A DNA stretch of 64,000 nt, taken from NCBI RefSeq assembly GCF_018362975.1, contig NZ_CP074371.1, forward strand, positions 6,820,001 through 6,884,000. The letters are read 5' to 3'. Shown here piece by piece: positions 1 to 7,170 of this stretch. The position numbers and the translations under genes were made by a program. Source of the stretch: Nocardia tengchongensis. GTDB lineage: Bacteria > Actinomycetota > Actinomycetes > Mycobacteriales > Mycobacteriaceae. The stretch's first letter is position 1. Every line of letters begins with the position of its first letter. Below the pieces are notes generated by a model, which saw only the letters and a program-made list of their open reading frames with translations, ran no database searches and was not told where the DNA came from.

Positions 1-2
1 TC

Positions 3-677
3 GATCTCGGGGAACAGAACCAGATGGCACTCGAGCTGCGCCCTTCGCACGATCCGGACGCCACCTGGGGTTTCGTCGGCGTGGCGATCTCGACCGAGGA
101 TTTGTCGGCCTCCGTGTGGCGTTGGCACCACGACGGTGGTGTGTGGGCGGTCGACAAGGTGATCACCATCCCGGCCGAGCCGGCTGATCCCGACCTGCTG
201 CCACCGGCACTGAAACCGTTCGGCGCGGTGCCGCCGCTGGTCACCGACATCGACCTGTCGGTTGATGACGCATACCTCTACGTCTCGTGCTGGGGCACCG
301 GGGAGCTCAAGCAGTTCGACGTGCGCGATCCGGCCAGCCCGAAACAGACCGCGTCCGTCCGGCTCGGCGGGATCGTGGGCCGCGCCGCCCACCCGGCCGC
401 GCCGAACCAGCCGCTCGCGGGTGGCCCCCAGATGGTCGAGATCAGCCGTAACGGTCAGCGGGTCTACCTCACCAATTCGCTCTACGGCACGTGGGACGAC
501 CAGTTCTACCCAGATGGGGTCGGCGCCTGGATGGCCGTGCTGCACACCGATCCCGACGGCGGAATGACCATCGACGAGTCGTTCTTCCCACACGACGAGG
601 ACTTTCGAGGTCTGCGGGTGCACCAGGTGCGCCTCCAGGGCGGTGACGCCTCCTCCGATTCCTACTGCTACCGCTAG
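3..677 (+). CDS. Selenium-binding protein (SBP56 / methanethiol oxidase family), 3' part
   Basis: C-terminal half of a selenium-binding protein; the reading frame is open to the window's left edge, so the start lies outside. Family features seen are the LELRPSHDP and WGFVGVAIS segments, a metal-ligand-like VTDIDLSVDDAYLYVSCWGTG propeller strand, QMVEISRNGQRVYLTNSLY, and the typical end LQGGDASSDSYCYR. Bacterial members are copper-dependent methanethiol oxidases that convert methanethiol to formaldehyde, hydrogen sulfide and peroxide. An internal ATG at 24 would give 217 residues, but the residues before it (LGEQNQ) also fit the family, so the gene is cut by the window and not started there. 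Confidence 0.85.
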   Translation, partial: DLGEQNQMALELRPSHDPDATWGFVGVAISTEDLSASVWRWHHDGGVWAVDKVITIPAEPADPDLLPPALKPFGAVPPLVTDIDLSVDDAYLYVSCWGTGELKQFDVRDPASPKQTASVRLGGIVGRAAHPAAPNQPLAGGPQMVEISRNGQRVYLTNSLYGTWDDQFYPDGVGAWMAVLHTDPDGGMTIDESFFPHDEDFRGLRVHQVRLQGGDASSDSYCYR

Positions 678-1029
678 CTGGACCGCCCCGCCGACGACTC
701 AACCCGATGTGGGCGCGGCTCACTCGCCGCAGAGGTTTCCAGCGCGGGCCGCTTCAGAGCTGGATGTAGCGAGCAAGAGTGCGCGCTCATGCCGAGTTGA
801 GGGTGTTGACTCCGGCTTTCGAAGATCGATCGGCTGCTGCCCTTGGACGGCCGCAACGGGACTTCTCCTGGGTTCTGCGCTGCCCCACAACATGATTAGG
901 GCAATTGACCGATAGCGGTCGATTCCTTCATCGCTACCATCGAGTTGGCCGGGTAACACTCCCAGCATCTCGAACCAAGGATGGCCCACTATGCGCTGGA
1001 TGCGATCGAGAGTCTTCGCTGATCCGCCG
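678..1029. other. Intergenic stretch without a convincing gene
   Basis: No frame here has convincing codon structure. It holds one copy (784–794) of the dispersed 11-mer CGCTCATGCCG that recurs in noncoding DNA at 1388, 1711 and 3614. No terminator with a U-tract is visible after the selenium-binding gene. Confidence 0.5.
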
Positions 1030-1272
1030 ATGGAGCTCACAGACGCGGAACGCAAACGGGGCGAGCGGGCAGCACGGAAAGCGGCCCGCGACGCACGGAA
1101 GTCTCTGGTGCAGACAAAGCGGAACCAGTATCGGCGCTACCGGGAAAAGGCCGGCGACAAGTATCTGGACTGGCCACAGTGGCGCATCACGTATCTCGAG
1201 GAGTACAGAAGTGGACCCCTTCCGGAGTCCACGAGGGGCGGCATCTCCGCGGGGGACAGCCTTTCGAGCTGA
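1030..1272 (+). CDS. Small highly charged hypothetical protein
   Basis: Possible 80-residue protein starting MELTDAERKRGERAARKA, very rich in Arg/Lys/Ala in its first half (probably one long helix) followed by a Trp/Tyr-containing segment (YLDWPQWRITYLEEY). An in-frame upstream ATG at 991 would add 13 residues; the 1030 start is preferred because the family-like charged helix begins there, but no strong ribosome binding site separates the two. It lies alone in a gene-poor zone between two copies of a noncoding repeat. The aromatic-containing segment looks protein-like, but the frame could still be spurious. No function is assigned. Confidence 0.35.
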   Translation: MELTDAERKRGERAARKAARDARKSLVQTKRNQYRRYREKAGDKYLDWPQWRITYLEEYRSGPLPESTRGGISAGDSLSS

Positions 1273-1521
1273 CGCTGTCGGTCAGGATGAGCGAGTGCGG
1301 CCCGCTGAAGGAATGCCGTGCATGCACGGTTTCACTCCATTCGATCTGGTTGCTAGCACAGGCAACCTCAGGTGCTACAGAACCATCCGCTCATGCCGCA
1401 TTGAGCGCGGTCATGGGCATCGACCTTGGCGGAAGACGAGCGGCCCAAGATCGTCTCAGACCGCTTTGTGTTTCAGGGAGCGTCCGCGGCTGTCGAGGAT
1501 GGGCCGAGGCATGTGATTGGT

Positions 1522-1597
1522 TGGCCGCGAAGGCGGGAATCGAACCCGCGCCTCCCCGACTGAGCGAAGGGTGCTCTACCAACTGAGCTACTCCGCG
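1522..1597 (-). tRNA. tRNA-like gene with abnormal anticodon arm (possible pseudo-tRNA)
   Basis: On the minus strand a 76-nt tRNA body is readable: acceptor stem CGCGGAG/CTTCGCG (seven pairs, one G·U), TA at positions 8–9, D-arm GCTC-AGTTGGTA-GAGC, a perfect T-arm GCGGG-TTCGATT-CCCGC, discriminator G and encoded CCA. The 22 nt between D-arm and T-arm do not form a normal 5-bp stem with 7-nt loop: the standard register pairs only three of five positions and puts G at position 33. The best alternative is CCTTC/GGAGG closing a 10-nt loop. The isotype therefore cannot be called. It may be a decayed tRNA, a remnant duplicated at an integration site, or a non-standard tRNA. Confidence 0.6.
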
Positions 1598-2020
1598 ACC
1601 ATTCGTGAGCGTAGGGACTGAAGGTTGTTGCAGCAAGGGAATTCCCGCTACAGAGCCCGGGCCGAGGTTGAGCGTCGACTGGGCCGCGTCATACGGCTGC
1701 CGGTAGTGCGCGCTCATGCCGCTGGTTGCGCTGACAGACCCGGCCACCGCGGGCAGGGCCGCAGGTTGACGGGCTGAGCCGCTCTCAGGTCAGCGGAACG
1801 TCCACTACTGCCGTGCGAGCACGTCGAAGATGCACGGGCAGTAGAGATCTGGCATCGGCCGCGAGGGAGGTCGAGTCCCGCTCGGATGCCGGACAGGGAT
1901 TCGACGCAGGTTCGCCTCACCGCCACGCGCATCCACCGTGATCGCCGGGATCAGCGGGTGGCCTCACCAGTTCCCATGACCGAGTCAGCGACCTCGAATC
2001 TGTTGACGAATCTCGACACC
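1598..2020. other. Intergenic stretch upstream of the ArsR operon
   Basis: No gene is recognised. It carries the third copy of the CGCTCATGCCG repeat (1711–1721), which shares a 16-nt core with the copy at 779–794. An open frame runs from 1886 into the ArsR gene, but its first 46 codons lack any family similarity and include a low-quality Arg-rich stretch, so they are treated as noncoding leader. Confidence 0.5.
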
Positions 2021-2056
2021 GCCATGATACTTAGGCCTGTGCCTAAGTATCATGGC
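2021..2056. promoter_or_regulatory. Perfect 16-bp inverted repeat at the ArsR start (probable autoregulatory operator)
   Basis: GCCATGATACTTAGGC, then CTGT, then its exact reverse complement. The AT-containing core ACTTAGGC…GCCTAAGT contrasts with the G/C-rich surroundings. The repeat covers the proposed GTG start at 2039, so a bound repressor would block promoter and translation start together. ArsR-type repressors bind such dyads at their own promoters; binding here is inferred. Confidence 0.6.
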
Positions 2057-2377
2057 GAACTCGATGCGGTGCTCCGCGCTCTCGCGGATCCGACGCGTCG
2101 AGCCATCGTCGAGCGGCTGGCGAAGTCACCGGCCGTCGTTTCCGAGCTGGCGGCACCGTTCTCCATGGCGTTGCCGTCACTGATGCAGCATCTGCGCGTC
2201 CTCGAGAGCGCCGGGCTGGTGACGTCGCACAAGATCGGACGCGTTCGGACTGTGAGCCTGCGACCGGGCGCGCTCGATGTCCTGCATCTGTGGCTCGGCG
2301 AAATGCGGACCCCCGCAGAACAGCAAGCCGACCGGCTCGGAATCCACCTGACCCGCACCGCTTCTAAGGAGACCTGA
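2039..2377 (+). CDS. ArsR/SmtB-family winged-helix repressor
   Basis: A 112-residue regulator: residues 6–20 read LDAVLRALADPTRRA, the standard opening of the ArsR group linked to AHSA1 proteins, followed by the recognition-helix region (MALPSLMQHLRVLESAGLV) and wing (TSHKIGRVRTVSLRPGAL). No CxC metal-binding pair is present in the helix α3 region, so metal sensing is unlikely. GTG 2039 is chosen because it puts VPKYHGELDAV at the N-terminus as in homologues; ATG 2024 is the alternative. The next gene starts 3 bp after the stop behind AAGGAGACC, so this is the first gene of a three-gene operon and probably represses it through the overlapping palindrome. Confidence 0.85.
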   Translation: MPKYHGELDAVLRALADPTRRAIVERLAKSPAVVSELAAPFSMALPSLMQHLRVLESAGLVTSHKIGRVRTVSLRPGALDVLHLWLGEMRTPAEQQADRLGIHLTRTASKET

Positions 2378-2380
2378 AAT

Positions 2381-3085
2381 ATGACCCGCGTTCGCGTCAA
2401 CTTGTTCGTCTCGCTGGACGGCTTCACCTCGGCGACCGACAACTCCCCCGACAATCCGATGGGCGAGGACTGGGGGCGCCTCGCGGCGGGCCACATCGCG
2501 ACCCGCACGTTCCGCGAGCGAGTGTTCGGCGACACCAGCGGCGCCGGCACAACCGGCGTCGACGACCGCTACACCGCCGCGTTCTTCGAGGGAGTCGGAG
2601 CCGAGATCATGGGCGCGGGAATGTTCGGGCTGCACGCGTTTCCCGGCGACCCGGAATGGAAGGGCTGGTGGGGTGATCGGCCCCCGTTCGGCACGCCGGT
2701 CTACGTCCTCACCAACACACTGCGACGCCAAGATTGGTCGAAACCGGCCCCTCCGGGTGGATACCCGTACCGCGTGGTCCCGCGACCGTCGATCCCGATG
2801 GAGGGCGGAACGACATTCCACTTCCGTAGCGGCGCAATCGAGGACGTCCTTGCCGAGGCGGCCGATGCTGCGGGTGGTCTGGACGTGCGAGTCGGCGGTG
2901 GCGTCGGCACCGCGCGCGCCTTCCTGCGCGCCGGCCTGGTCGACGACTTGCACCTCATGGTCGCGCCGATCGTCCTCGGCCGCGGAACTGGACTGTGGGA
3001 CGATCTCGGCGGTCTCGACCTCACCCACAAGGTGACATCAGAAGTGGGCGAGAGCGGCACGATCCACGTCACCTTCACCCGATAG
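2381..3085 (+). CDS. Dihydrofolate reductase-family (RibD C-terminal-like) protein
   Basis: A 234-residue protein of the RibD_C/dihydrofolate-reductase fold, opening with the typical strand VRVNLFVSLDGFTS and ending with the GGLDVRVGGGVGTARAFLRAGLVDDLHLMVAP segment, in which the GGG loop and the aspartate-rich helix are diagnostic. Such proteins use NAD(P)H, but the substrate of this subgroup is unknown; the true folate or riboflavin enzymes are encoded elsewhere. Strong Shine–Dalgarno AAGGAG 8 bp before ATG 2381. It lies between the ArsR repressor and an AHSA1 protein, a recurring cassette in actinobacteria. Three more paralogues of the family lie in this window. Confidence 0.85.
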   Translation: MTRVRVNLFVSLDGFTSATDNSPDNPMGEDWGRLAAGHIATRTFRERVFGDTSGAGTTGVDDRYTAAFFEGVGAEIMGAGMFGLHAFPGDPEWKGWWGDRPPFGTPVYVLTNTLRRQDWSKPAPPGGYPYRVVPRPSIPMEGGTTFHFRSGAIEDVLAEAADAAGGLDVRVGGGVGTARAFLRAGLVDDLHLMVAPIVLGRGTGLWDDLGGLDLTHKVTSEVGESGTIHVTFTR

Positions 3086-3094
3086 GACGCGCAC

Positions 3095-3556
3095 ATGACC
3101 ACCGAACGCCGACTCGCCCGCGCCGAGTTCACCCTGACACGCAGCTACCCGGTTCCCGTTGAGCGCGTGTGGGGCGCGTTCGCCGAAGAGCAACAGAAGC
3201 TTGCCTGGTGGGGCGCCGGGGACAGCATGGAGCCCGGCGAGTGGACCTTCGACTTCCGTGTCGGCGGCCGCGATATCGCCGAGGGGAAGTTCCACGACGG
3301 CCCGGTGTCGCGGTACGAGGCCACCTACACCGACATCGTCGAGCACATCCGCATCGTCACGACGTACGACATGTGGATCGACGGGGCTCACATGTCAACG
3401 TCGGTGGCCTCTCTGGAATTCGAACCCAGCACGGAGGGCACTCAGTTCACCCACACCGAGCACGGCGTCTTCTTCGACCAGTTCTGGGCCGACGGCCCGA
3501 ACCGCGAGCAAGGCAGCCGCGGGCTGCTCGATGCTTTAGGCAACTACCTTCGATGA
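3095..3556 (+). CDS. SRPBCC / AHSA1 domain protein
   Basis: A 153-residue START-like (AHSA1) protein: FTLTRSYPVPVERVWGAFAEE at the N-terminus, the WTFDFRVGG and EATYTDIVEHIRIVTTYDM strands in the middle, and the closing helix with RGLLDALGNYLR. The fold forms a hydrophobic cavity for small lipophilic ligands, and in the ArsR-linked group the ligand is unknown. It starts 9 bp after the reductase stop and is the last gene of the ArsR operon. Length is normal and nothing is truncated. Confidence 0.85.
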   Translation: MTTERRLARAEFTLTRSYPVPVERVWGAFAEEQQKLAWWGAGDSMEPGEWTFDFRVGGRDIAEGKFHDGPVSRYEATYTDIVEHIRIVTTYDMWIDGAHMSTSVASLEFEPSTEGTQFTHTEHGVFFDQFWADGPNREQGSRGLLDALGNYLR

Positions 3557-3613
3557 CGACTTGGTGAGCTTCAGTTCCAAATCTGCGAAACTCGCGCTTG
3601 CAGAACGAACATC

Positions 3614-3624
3614 CGCTCATGCCG
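3614..3624. repeat. Copy 4 of dispersed CGCTCATGCCG intergenic repeat
   Basis: Copies lie at 784–794, 1388–1398, 1711–1721 and 3614–3624. Copies 1 and 3 share GTGCGCGCTCATGCCG; copies 2 and 4 share CATCCGCTCATGCCG preceded by CAGAAC. Three copies are outside any supported gene and the fourth is 57 bp past the AHSA1 stop. Confidence 0.6.
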
Positions 3625-3649
3625 ATTCCAGTGCGTTGGGGAGGAGCGG

Positions 3650-4144
3650 CTATCGCGCTGCACTGCCGGTCTCGCGCCCTGGGGGTAAGTCGAAGTAGTC
3701 ACGCAGCTTATCCGTGTAAATCCATCGCTGCTCGCCGGTCGCTTGTTCCGACAACGGACGAGACCCATACAGGTTGTCGCCGCCATATCGCGGAAAGACA
3801 TGTATGTGGTAGTGCCAAACATCTTGGCCGCCAGGTGGTTCGTTGTGCTGTCGAGTGGACACTCCGCCGCAGCCGTAGGTGGCCCGCATCGCGATGGCGA
3901 TCTCGCGAACCACGTCGTGCACGGCATGCCCGTCCTCCGAAGGCAGGTCGTAGAGATTCTCGTGATGAGCGTTCGGGATCACCAGCACATGACCATGATT
4001 GTTCGGCCACCAACGGGATGCGGTGAACGCGGTAGCGCGGGCAGTGCGCAAAACGATGTCACGTGGACTGTCGAGCGGGGTCTCACCGCCGGCAAGGAGA
4101 AAGCAGAACGGACAGTTGTAGCCAGCGGGTTCGTGGTTGTGCAC
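3650..4144 (-). CDS. HIT-family hydrolase / nucleotide-binding protein
   Basis: A 164-residue histidine-triad protein. The active-site motif HYHIHVFPRY (about residues 115–124) matches HxHxHxx, with the usual upstream segment VLVIPNAHHENLYDLPSEDG. CPFC near the N-terminus (residues 11–14) resembles the zinc-binding cysteines of the Hint/galactose-1-phosphate-uridylyltransferase-like branch. HIT proteins hydrolyse phosphoramidate, dinucleoside polyphosphate or AMP-linked substrates; the actual one cannot be read here. Start is GTG 4144. It is convergent with the AHSA1 gene and stands alone. Confidence 0.85.
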   Translation of the reverse strand: MHNHEPAGYNCPFCFLLAGGETPLDSPRDIVLRTARATAFTASRWWPNNHGHVLVIPNAHHENLYDLPSEDGHAVHDVVREIAIAMRATYGCGGVSTRQHNEPPGGQDVWHYHIHVFPRYGGDNLYGSRPLSEQATGEQRWIYTDKLRDYFDLPPGRETGSAAR

Positions 4145-4278
4145 GGTTACCGAAAGCTACTGCATCGACCATTGCCCACACCAGATGCGCTGTCGCGCAG
4201 AACATCCTCATCTGCGGCTGATCGAGCGGTCGCCCCAACCACATCGTCGGAGCCGATCGAGTCCGTTGTGAGTGCTGC

Positions 4279-4813
4279 TCAGTCGCACCAGAGCACGACG
4301 GCTAGTCGACGACGGGCGGCCTCGGCGTAGAACTTCTGCAGCAGGGCATGCTGTTCGGCGAGCAGTTCGCTGAGGTCCCCGATCACTTCTGTTGCAGGTC
4401 GGCCCAGCACGGCCTCGATCTGGTTCGGATCCGTCGGCACAGCATTACCGAGTGCCTTCGGGGTAATGGCACACAGAGCTGCAGCAACTCGAGCGACCTG
4501 CGGTGGGTCCAGCGCGGTCACCGGTACGCCGGAAATCAGGTTCGCGTGATCCTGGTAGGCCGGGTTGACCTCTGCATCACCGTCGAAGGCTTGCCGCAAT
4601 GCCTCCAATGCCGTTGGATCGGCTCCCGTCAGCTTCCAGGTCGACGCCAAAATGAGAGGCCACCAATTCATGTCGAGATAGTCGGTATCCGGGACCGCAG
4701 TGAATGAAACACACCGTGTCGAGAACCTCCACCGACTCGCGACATTCGATGAGCAACTGGGCAGGGATGCGGGCGAGCTGCTAAGTCAGGGCCACACAGG
4801 GCAGTATGCCCAA
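4279..4813 (-). pseudogene. Decayed DUF1877-family gene (in-frame amber codon plus frameshift)
   Basis: The distal 130 codons (from ATG 4671) encode the C-terminal part of a DUF1877 protein: YLDMNWWPLILAST before the ATG, a PPQVARVAAAL helix, and the typical end LLQKFYAEAARRRLAVVLW. The N-terminal part continues upstream in other frames: from TTG 4813 reads LGILPCVALT, then TAG (4781–4783), then QLARIPAQLLIECRESVEVLDTV, which fits the family's N-terminus. A one-base shift near 4700–4715 is then needed to enter the ATG 4671 frame. One nonsense codon and one shift make this a likely pseudogene, although the 130-residue remnant might still be expressed. Confidence 0.55.
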
Positions 4814-5254
4814 CGCGGGCCTGAAACCGCTCTCCCGGAAGGCGACCCGATCGACCGGCCGATCGCATCAGAGCCTCGCCCATGGCCATCGACGAAATGT
4901 CCGGAAATGCCGCATACCGCGCTGACCGAACCGGCCAGCGCGAGGGGCCGGCGGTGAGATCGACTGCGGCCCAATGGTGTCGGCCTCGAGGTGGGATCGG
5001 CCAGAACCGGTTGGGGTGCTGGCCGATCGGTTGCCTCACTGCCGGTGTCCGCGCCGAGCTCATTCAGCTTGCGGCAGTGGAGGACATCCGAGGGATGGGT
5101 ACCGCCGACCACGGGGGTCGGGCCCGCGCGACCGGCGGCACCCGGATTGCCTCTCCGGAGTAGAGGCAATGCGAGCGGAGTTGGGGAGTCACTCGCATCG
5201 CAAACGGTAGAGACCAACTGGTCAGAACTGAAACAGCTATTCAGGGGCAATTCA
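4814..5254. other. Intergenic stretch without recognisable content
   Basis: Both strands were read. The open frames here are low-complexity G/C artefacts without family similarity, and no tRNA, strong terminator or repeat is seen. It separates the decayed DUF1877 gene from the 3' end of a small membrane protein gene. Confidence 0.45.
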
Positions 5255-5452
5255 TCAGCGGGCATTGTGAATCGCGAGAAGCGATGGTGGAGAGCTGAAC
5301 TGGGTGCGTTCGCGCTCGATTCGGGCCGTAATCGCCGCTACTGTCCAGCGTTCCGGGGGACGATGGGCGCGGCGGGGCGCGCGGGAGACGAGCCAGGTCA
5401 GGACGCTACCGACGGTCGAGCCGAGGAGGAAGAAAAGCCACAGGGTGGTCAT
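5255..5452 (-). CDS. Small single-span membrane protein
   Basis: A 65-residue protein: one hydrophobic segment at residues 3–22 (TTLWLFFLLGSTVGSVLTWL) followed by a basic cytoplasmic tail (RAPRRAHRPPERW). Its ATG overlaps the stop of the DUF4254 gene as ATGA, so the two are probably translationally coupled. No function is recognised; the coupling suggests it works with the DUF4254 protein, perhaps as a membrane anchor. Confidence 0.6.
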   Translation of the reverse strand: MTTLWLFFLLGSTVGSVLTWLVSRAPRRAHRPPERWTVAAITARIERERTQFSSPPSLLAIHNAR

Positions 5453-5901
5453 CGCGGGTCTCCCGGGTGCGGCGTGATGGAGTCGGGGATGCGGCGGGTG
5501 CGGGCGGCGAGGTCGTGGGAGAGGTCTGCGTAGGCGAGGGAGAGATCCGCCAGGCGGGTCCAGGCGTGGTGCAGCAGGCATTCGGGGTCGGTGGCGGCCA
5601 GCGCGGAGCGGGCGGTCACCGAGAATTCGGCCATCCGGTCCACCACCATGCCGAGGGTTTCGGTGTGCAGGGAGGCGGCGGCGAAGGGACGCGGCAGGGC
5701 GTGCGCGGTCCAGCGGTCGATATCGCGGATCAATCGCACACGGGCGCAATCGATTCCGGACCGTTCCCCCGGGTCGGCCACATGGCGCGCTTCGTGAAGA
5801 CTGGCCAGTTCGTAGGCGGCCTGCAACAGCGGATGCGGCACGGCGACAGTGCCCGCACACGCATCCAGGAGCAGATCTTTCGACGGCAGATCGGTGGACA
5901 T
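5449..5901 (-). CDS. DUF4254 domain-containing protein
   Basis: A 150-residue all-helical DUF4254 protein. Family landmarks are LPSKDLLLDACAG at the start, HPLLQAAYELASLHEARH, RLIRDIDRW, LHTETLGMVVDRMAEF and the closing LADLSLAYADLSHDL. The ATG at 5901 is preferred over the upstream in-frame start at 5955 because GAGGGGAGCAATCA directly precedes it and the protein then begins MSTDLPSKDLL, as expected. The family is common in Nocardia and Streptomyces and has no proven biochemical function. It is transcribed divergently from an XRE/DUF5753 regulator and coupled to a small membrane protein. Confidence 0.8.
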   Translation of the reverse strand: MSTDLPSKDLLLDACAGTVAVPHPLLQAAYELASLHEARHVADPGERSGIDCARVRLIRDIDRWTAHALPRPFAAASLHTETLGMVVDRMAEFSVTARSALAATDPECLLHHAWTRLADLSLAYADLSHDLAARTRRIPDSITPHPGDPR

Positions 5902-6054
5902 TGATTGCTCCCCTCGGCTTTTCGCGTTCGAGACTTCAGTAGACACCTGCGCCAATAGAATTGGGAATGTCCAGCGCCGCCTGAAGTAATAATGGTCGGC
6001 ATTCCAGCTGGGTGCATTCCAGAACGGAGATTCCCAGATAGCGAGGCTAACGAA

Positions 6055-6963
6055 ATGGCCGGATCATCGCTTCCACGAAGGGCTCTCGGTCGCAGATTGC
6101 GCGGCTACCGGGTTCGGGCACAAAAGAGTCAGCTGGCCGCGGGCCTACGTGTCGAACTCTCGCCGCAGAGCATCGGGCGAATGGAGGATGGGCAGAAGGT
6201 AAAGATATGCACTTCGCAAATTCGAGACCTGCTCGACCTGTATTGCGTTCCGGACCCCAGCGATGAGCGAGACGAAATCTTTCTGCTCTGGCAAGAGGTG
6301 AAGGACCAGGCGCTGGCCGCGAAAATCGCTGGTACGACCAAAGGTTGGTGGCAGGCGTACACCGACCAGTACGAACCGCATTTCGATCACTACCTGGGCT
6401 TGGAGGCCGTGGCCACCCATATGACCACCCATCAGGTCGTGCTGTTGCCCGGTCTCTTGCAGACACCCGGATACCGGCGGGCAATCAGCCTCGCAGGCAA
6501 CCCGAGTGTGTCGGCGGCCGCCGTCGAACGACGCCTGGAACTGGCAGCCCATCGGCAAGTCAGGTTGGCAGATCCGAACTTTCGGGTGGACATCCTGTTG
6601 TCGGAAGGGGTCCTTCGCCACACACCAGGCGGTCGGTCTGTCATGGCCGATCAGTTGAACCGGATTCTCGAGTTGATGGAATCTCGGCCGAATGTGTCGA
6701 TCCGGGCTGTTCCATTGGATGCGGGAAGCCACGTCGGGCTCCTCGCGCAAGCGTTCACACTGCTCGAATTCCCGCCGCTGGCAAGCCATCTCGCGGAGCC
6801 GCCGATCGTGTACGTAGAGGGCTACGAAGGCGGCTTGTACCTGGAACGAACGGACATGATCGACCGGCATCGGCGGGCGATCGTGGACATTCGGCGGGTA
6901 GCGTTGACCGAGGACGGCACCAAGCAGTTGGTGAACCAGATTGCGAAGGAGTACGGGGCGTGA
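6055..6963 (+). CDS. XRE-family regulator with DUF5753 (WhiJ-like)
   Basis: A 302-residue regulator: helix-turn-helix at about residues 10–65 (LRGYRVRAQKSQLAAGL and SPQSIGRMEDGQKV) followed by the ~180-residue DUF5753 ligand-like domain (YLGLEAVATHMTTHQVVLLPGLLQTPGYRRA … VYVEGYEGGLYLE). Streptomyces paralogues such as WhiJ pair with small BldB-like or DUF397 proteins to control development. The start at 6055 (MAGSSLPRRAL) is chosen over 5992 because homology begins there. The next gene overlaps its stop as GTGA, the usual arrangement with DUF397. Divergent from the DUF4254 gene, so the 150-bp gap probably holds both promoters. Confidence 0.85.
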   Translation: MAGSSLPRRALGRRLRGYRVRAQKSQLAAGLRVELSPQSIGRMEDGQKVKICTSQIRDLLDLYCVPDPSDERDEIFLLWQEVKDQALAAKIAGTTKGWWQAYTDQYEPHFDHYLGLEAVATHMTTHQVVLLPGLLQTPGYRRAISLAGNPSVSAAAVERRLELAAHRQVRLADPNFRVDILLSEGVLRHTPGGRSVMADQLNRILELMESRPNVSIRAVPLDAGSHVGLLAQAFTLLEFPPLASHLAEPPIVYVEGYEGGLYLERTDMIDRHRRAIVDIRRVALTEDGTKQLVNQIAKEYGA

Positions 6964-7154
6964 ATATCGAACTGTCCGGTGCGCGGTGGTTCAAGAGCAC
7001 CTACAGCCAGCCGACCGCCGACTGCGTCGAGATCGCCCATCTTTCAGTCGGCGCGGTCGGCGTCCGCGACTCGAAGGATCCGACCGGCCCTGCCCTGGTG
7101 TTCTCCGGCGAACAGTGGGATCGCTTCCTCGACAGCGGAATCTGGCGAGGCTGA
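6960..7154 (+). CDS. DUF397 domain protein
   Basis: A 64-residue DUF397 protein: ARWFKSTYSQPTADCVEIAHL with the conserved Cys-Val-Glu, VGVRDSKDPTGPALVFSGEQW and the closing FLDSGIWRG. Start is GTG 6960, overlapping the XRE stop (GTGA), which implies translational coupling. DUF397 proteins are small acidic partners of XRE/DUF5753 regulators and are thought to act as antagonists or co-regulators of the DNA-binding partner. Confidence 0.85.
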   Translation: MNIELSGARWFKSTYSQPTADCVEIAHLSVGAVGVRDSKDPTGPALVFSGEQWDRFLDSGIWRG

Positions 7155-7170
7155 ATCCCACGCCGGAAGG

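Noticed and set aside
905..1516. 203-codon open frame on the plus strand in the gene-poor region
   Set aside because: Composition is Arg/Ser/Gly-rich with no domain, and it runs over the noncoding repeat; the overlapping frame at 1030–1272 looks more protein-like.
1886..2038. In-frame N-terminal extension of the ArsR gene
   Set aside because: Residues before VPKYHGELDAV have no family similarity, and the extension would bury the palindrome inside coding sequence.
5255..5860. 201-codon minus-strand frame containing the small membrane protein
   Set aside because: Its upstream part overlaps the DUF4254 gene in another frame and is Pro/Arg-rich; only the last 65 codons from the ATGA overlap are credible.
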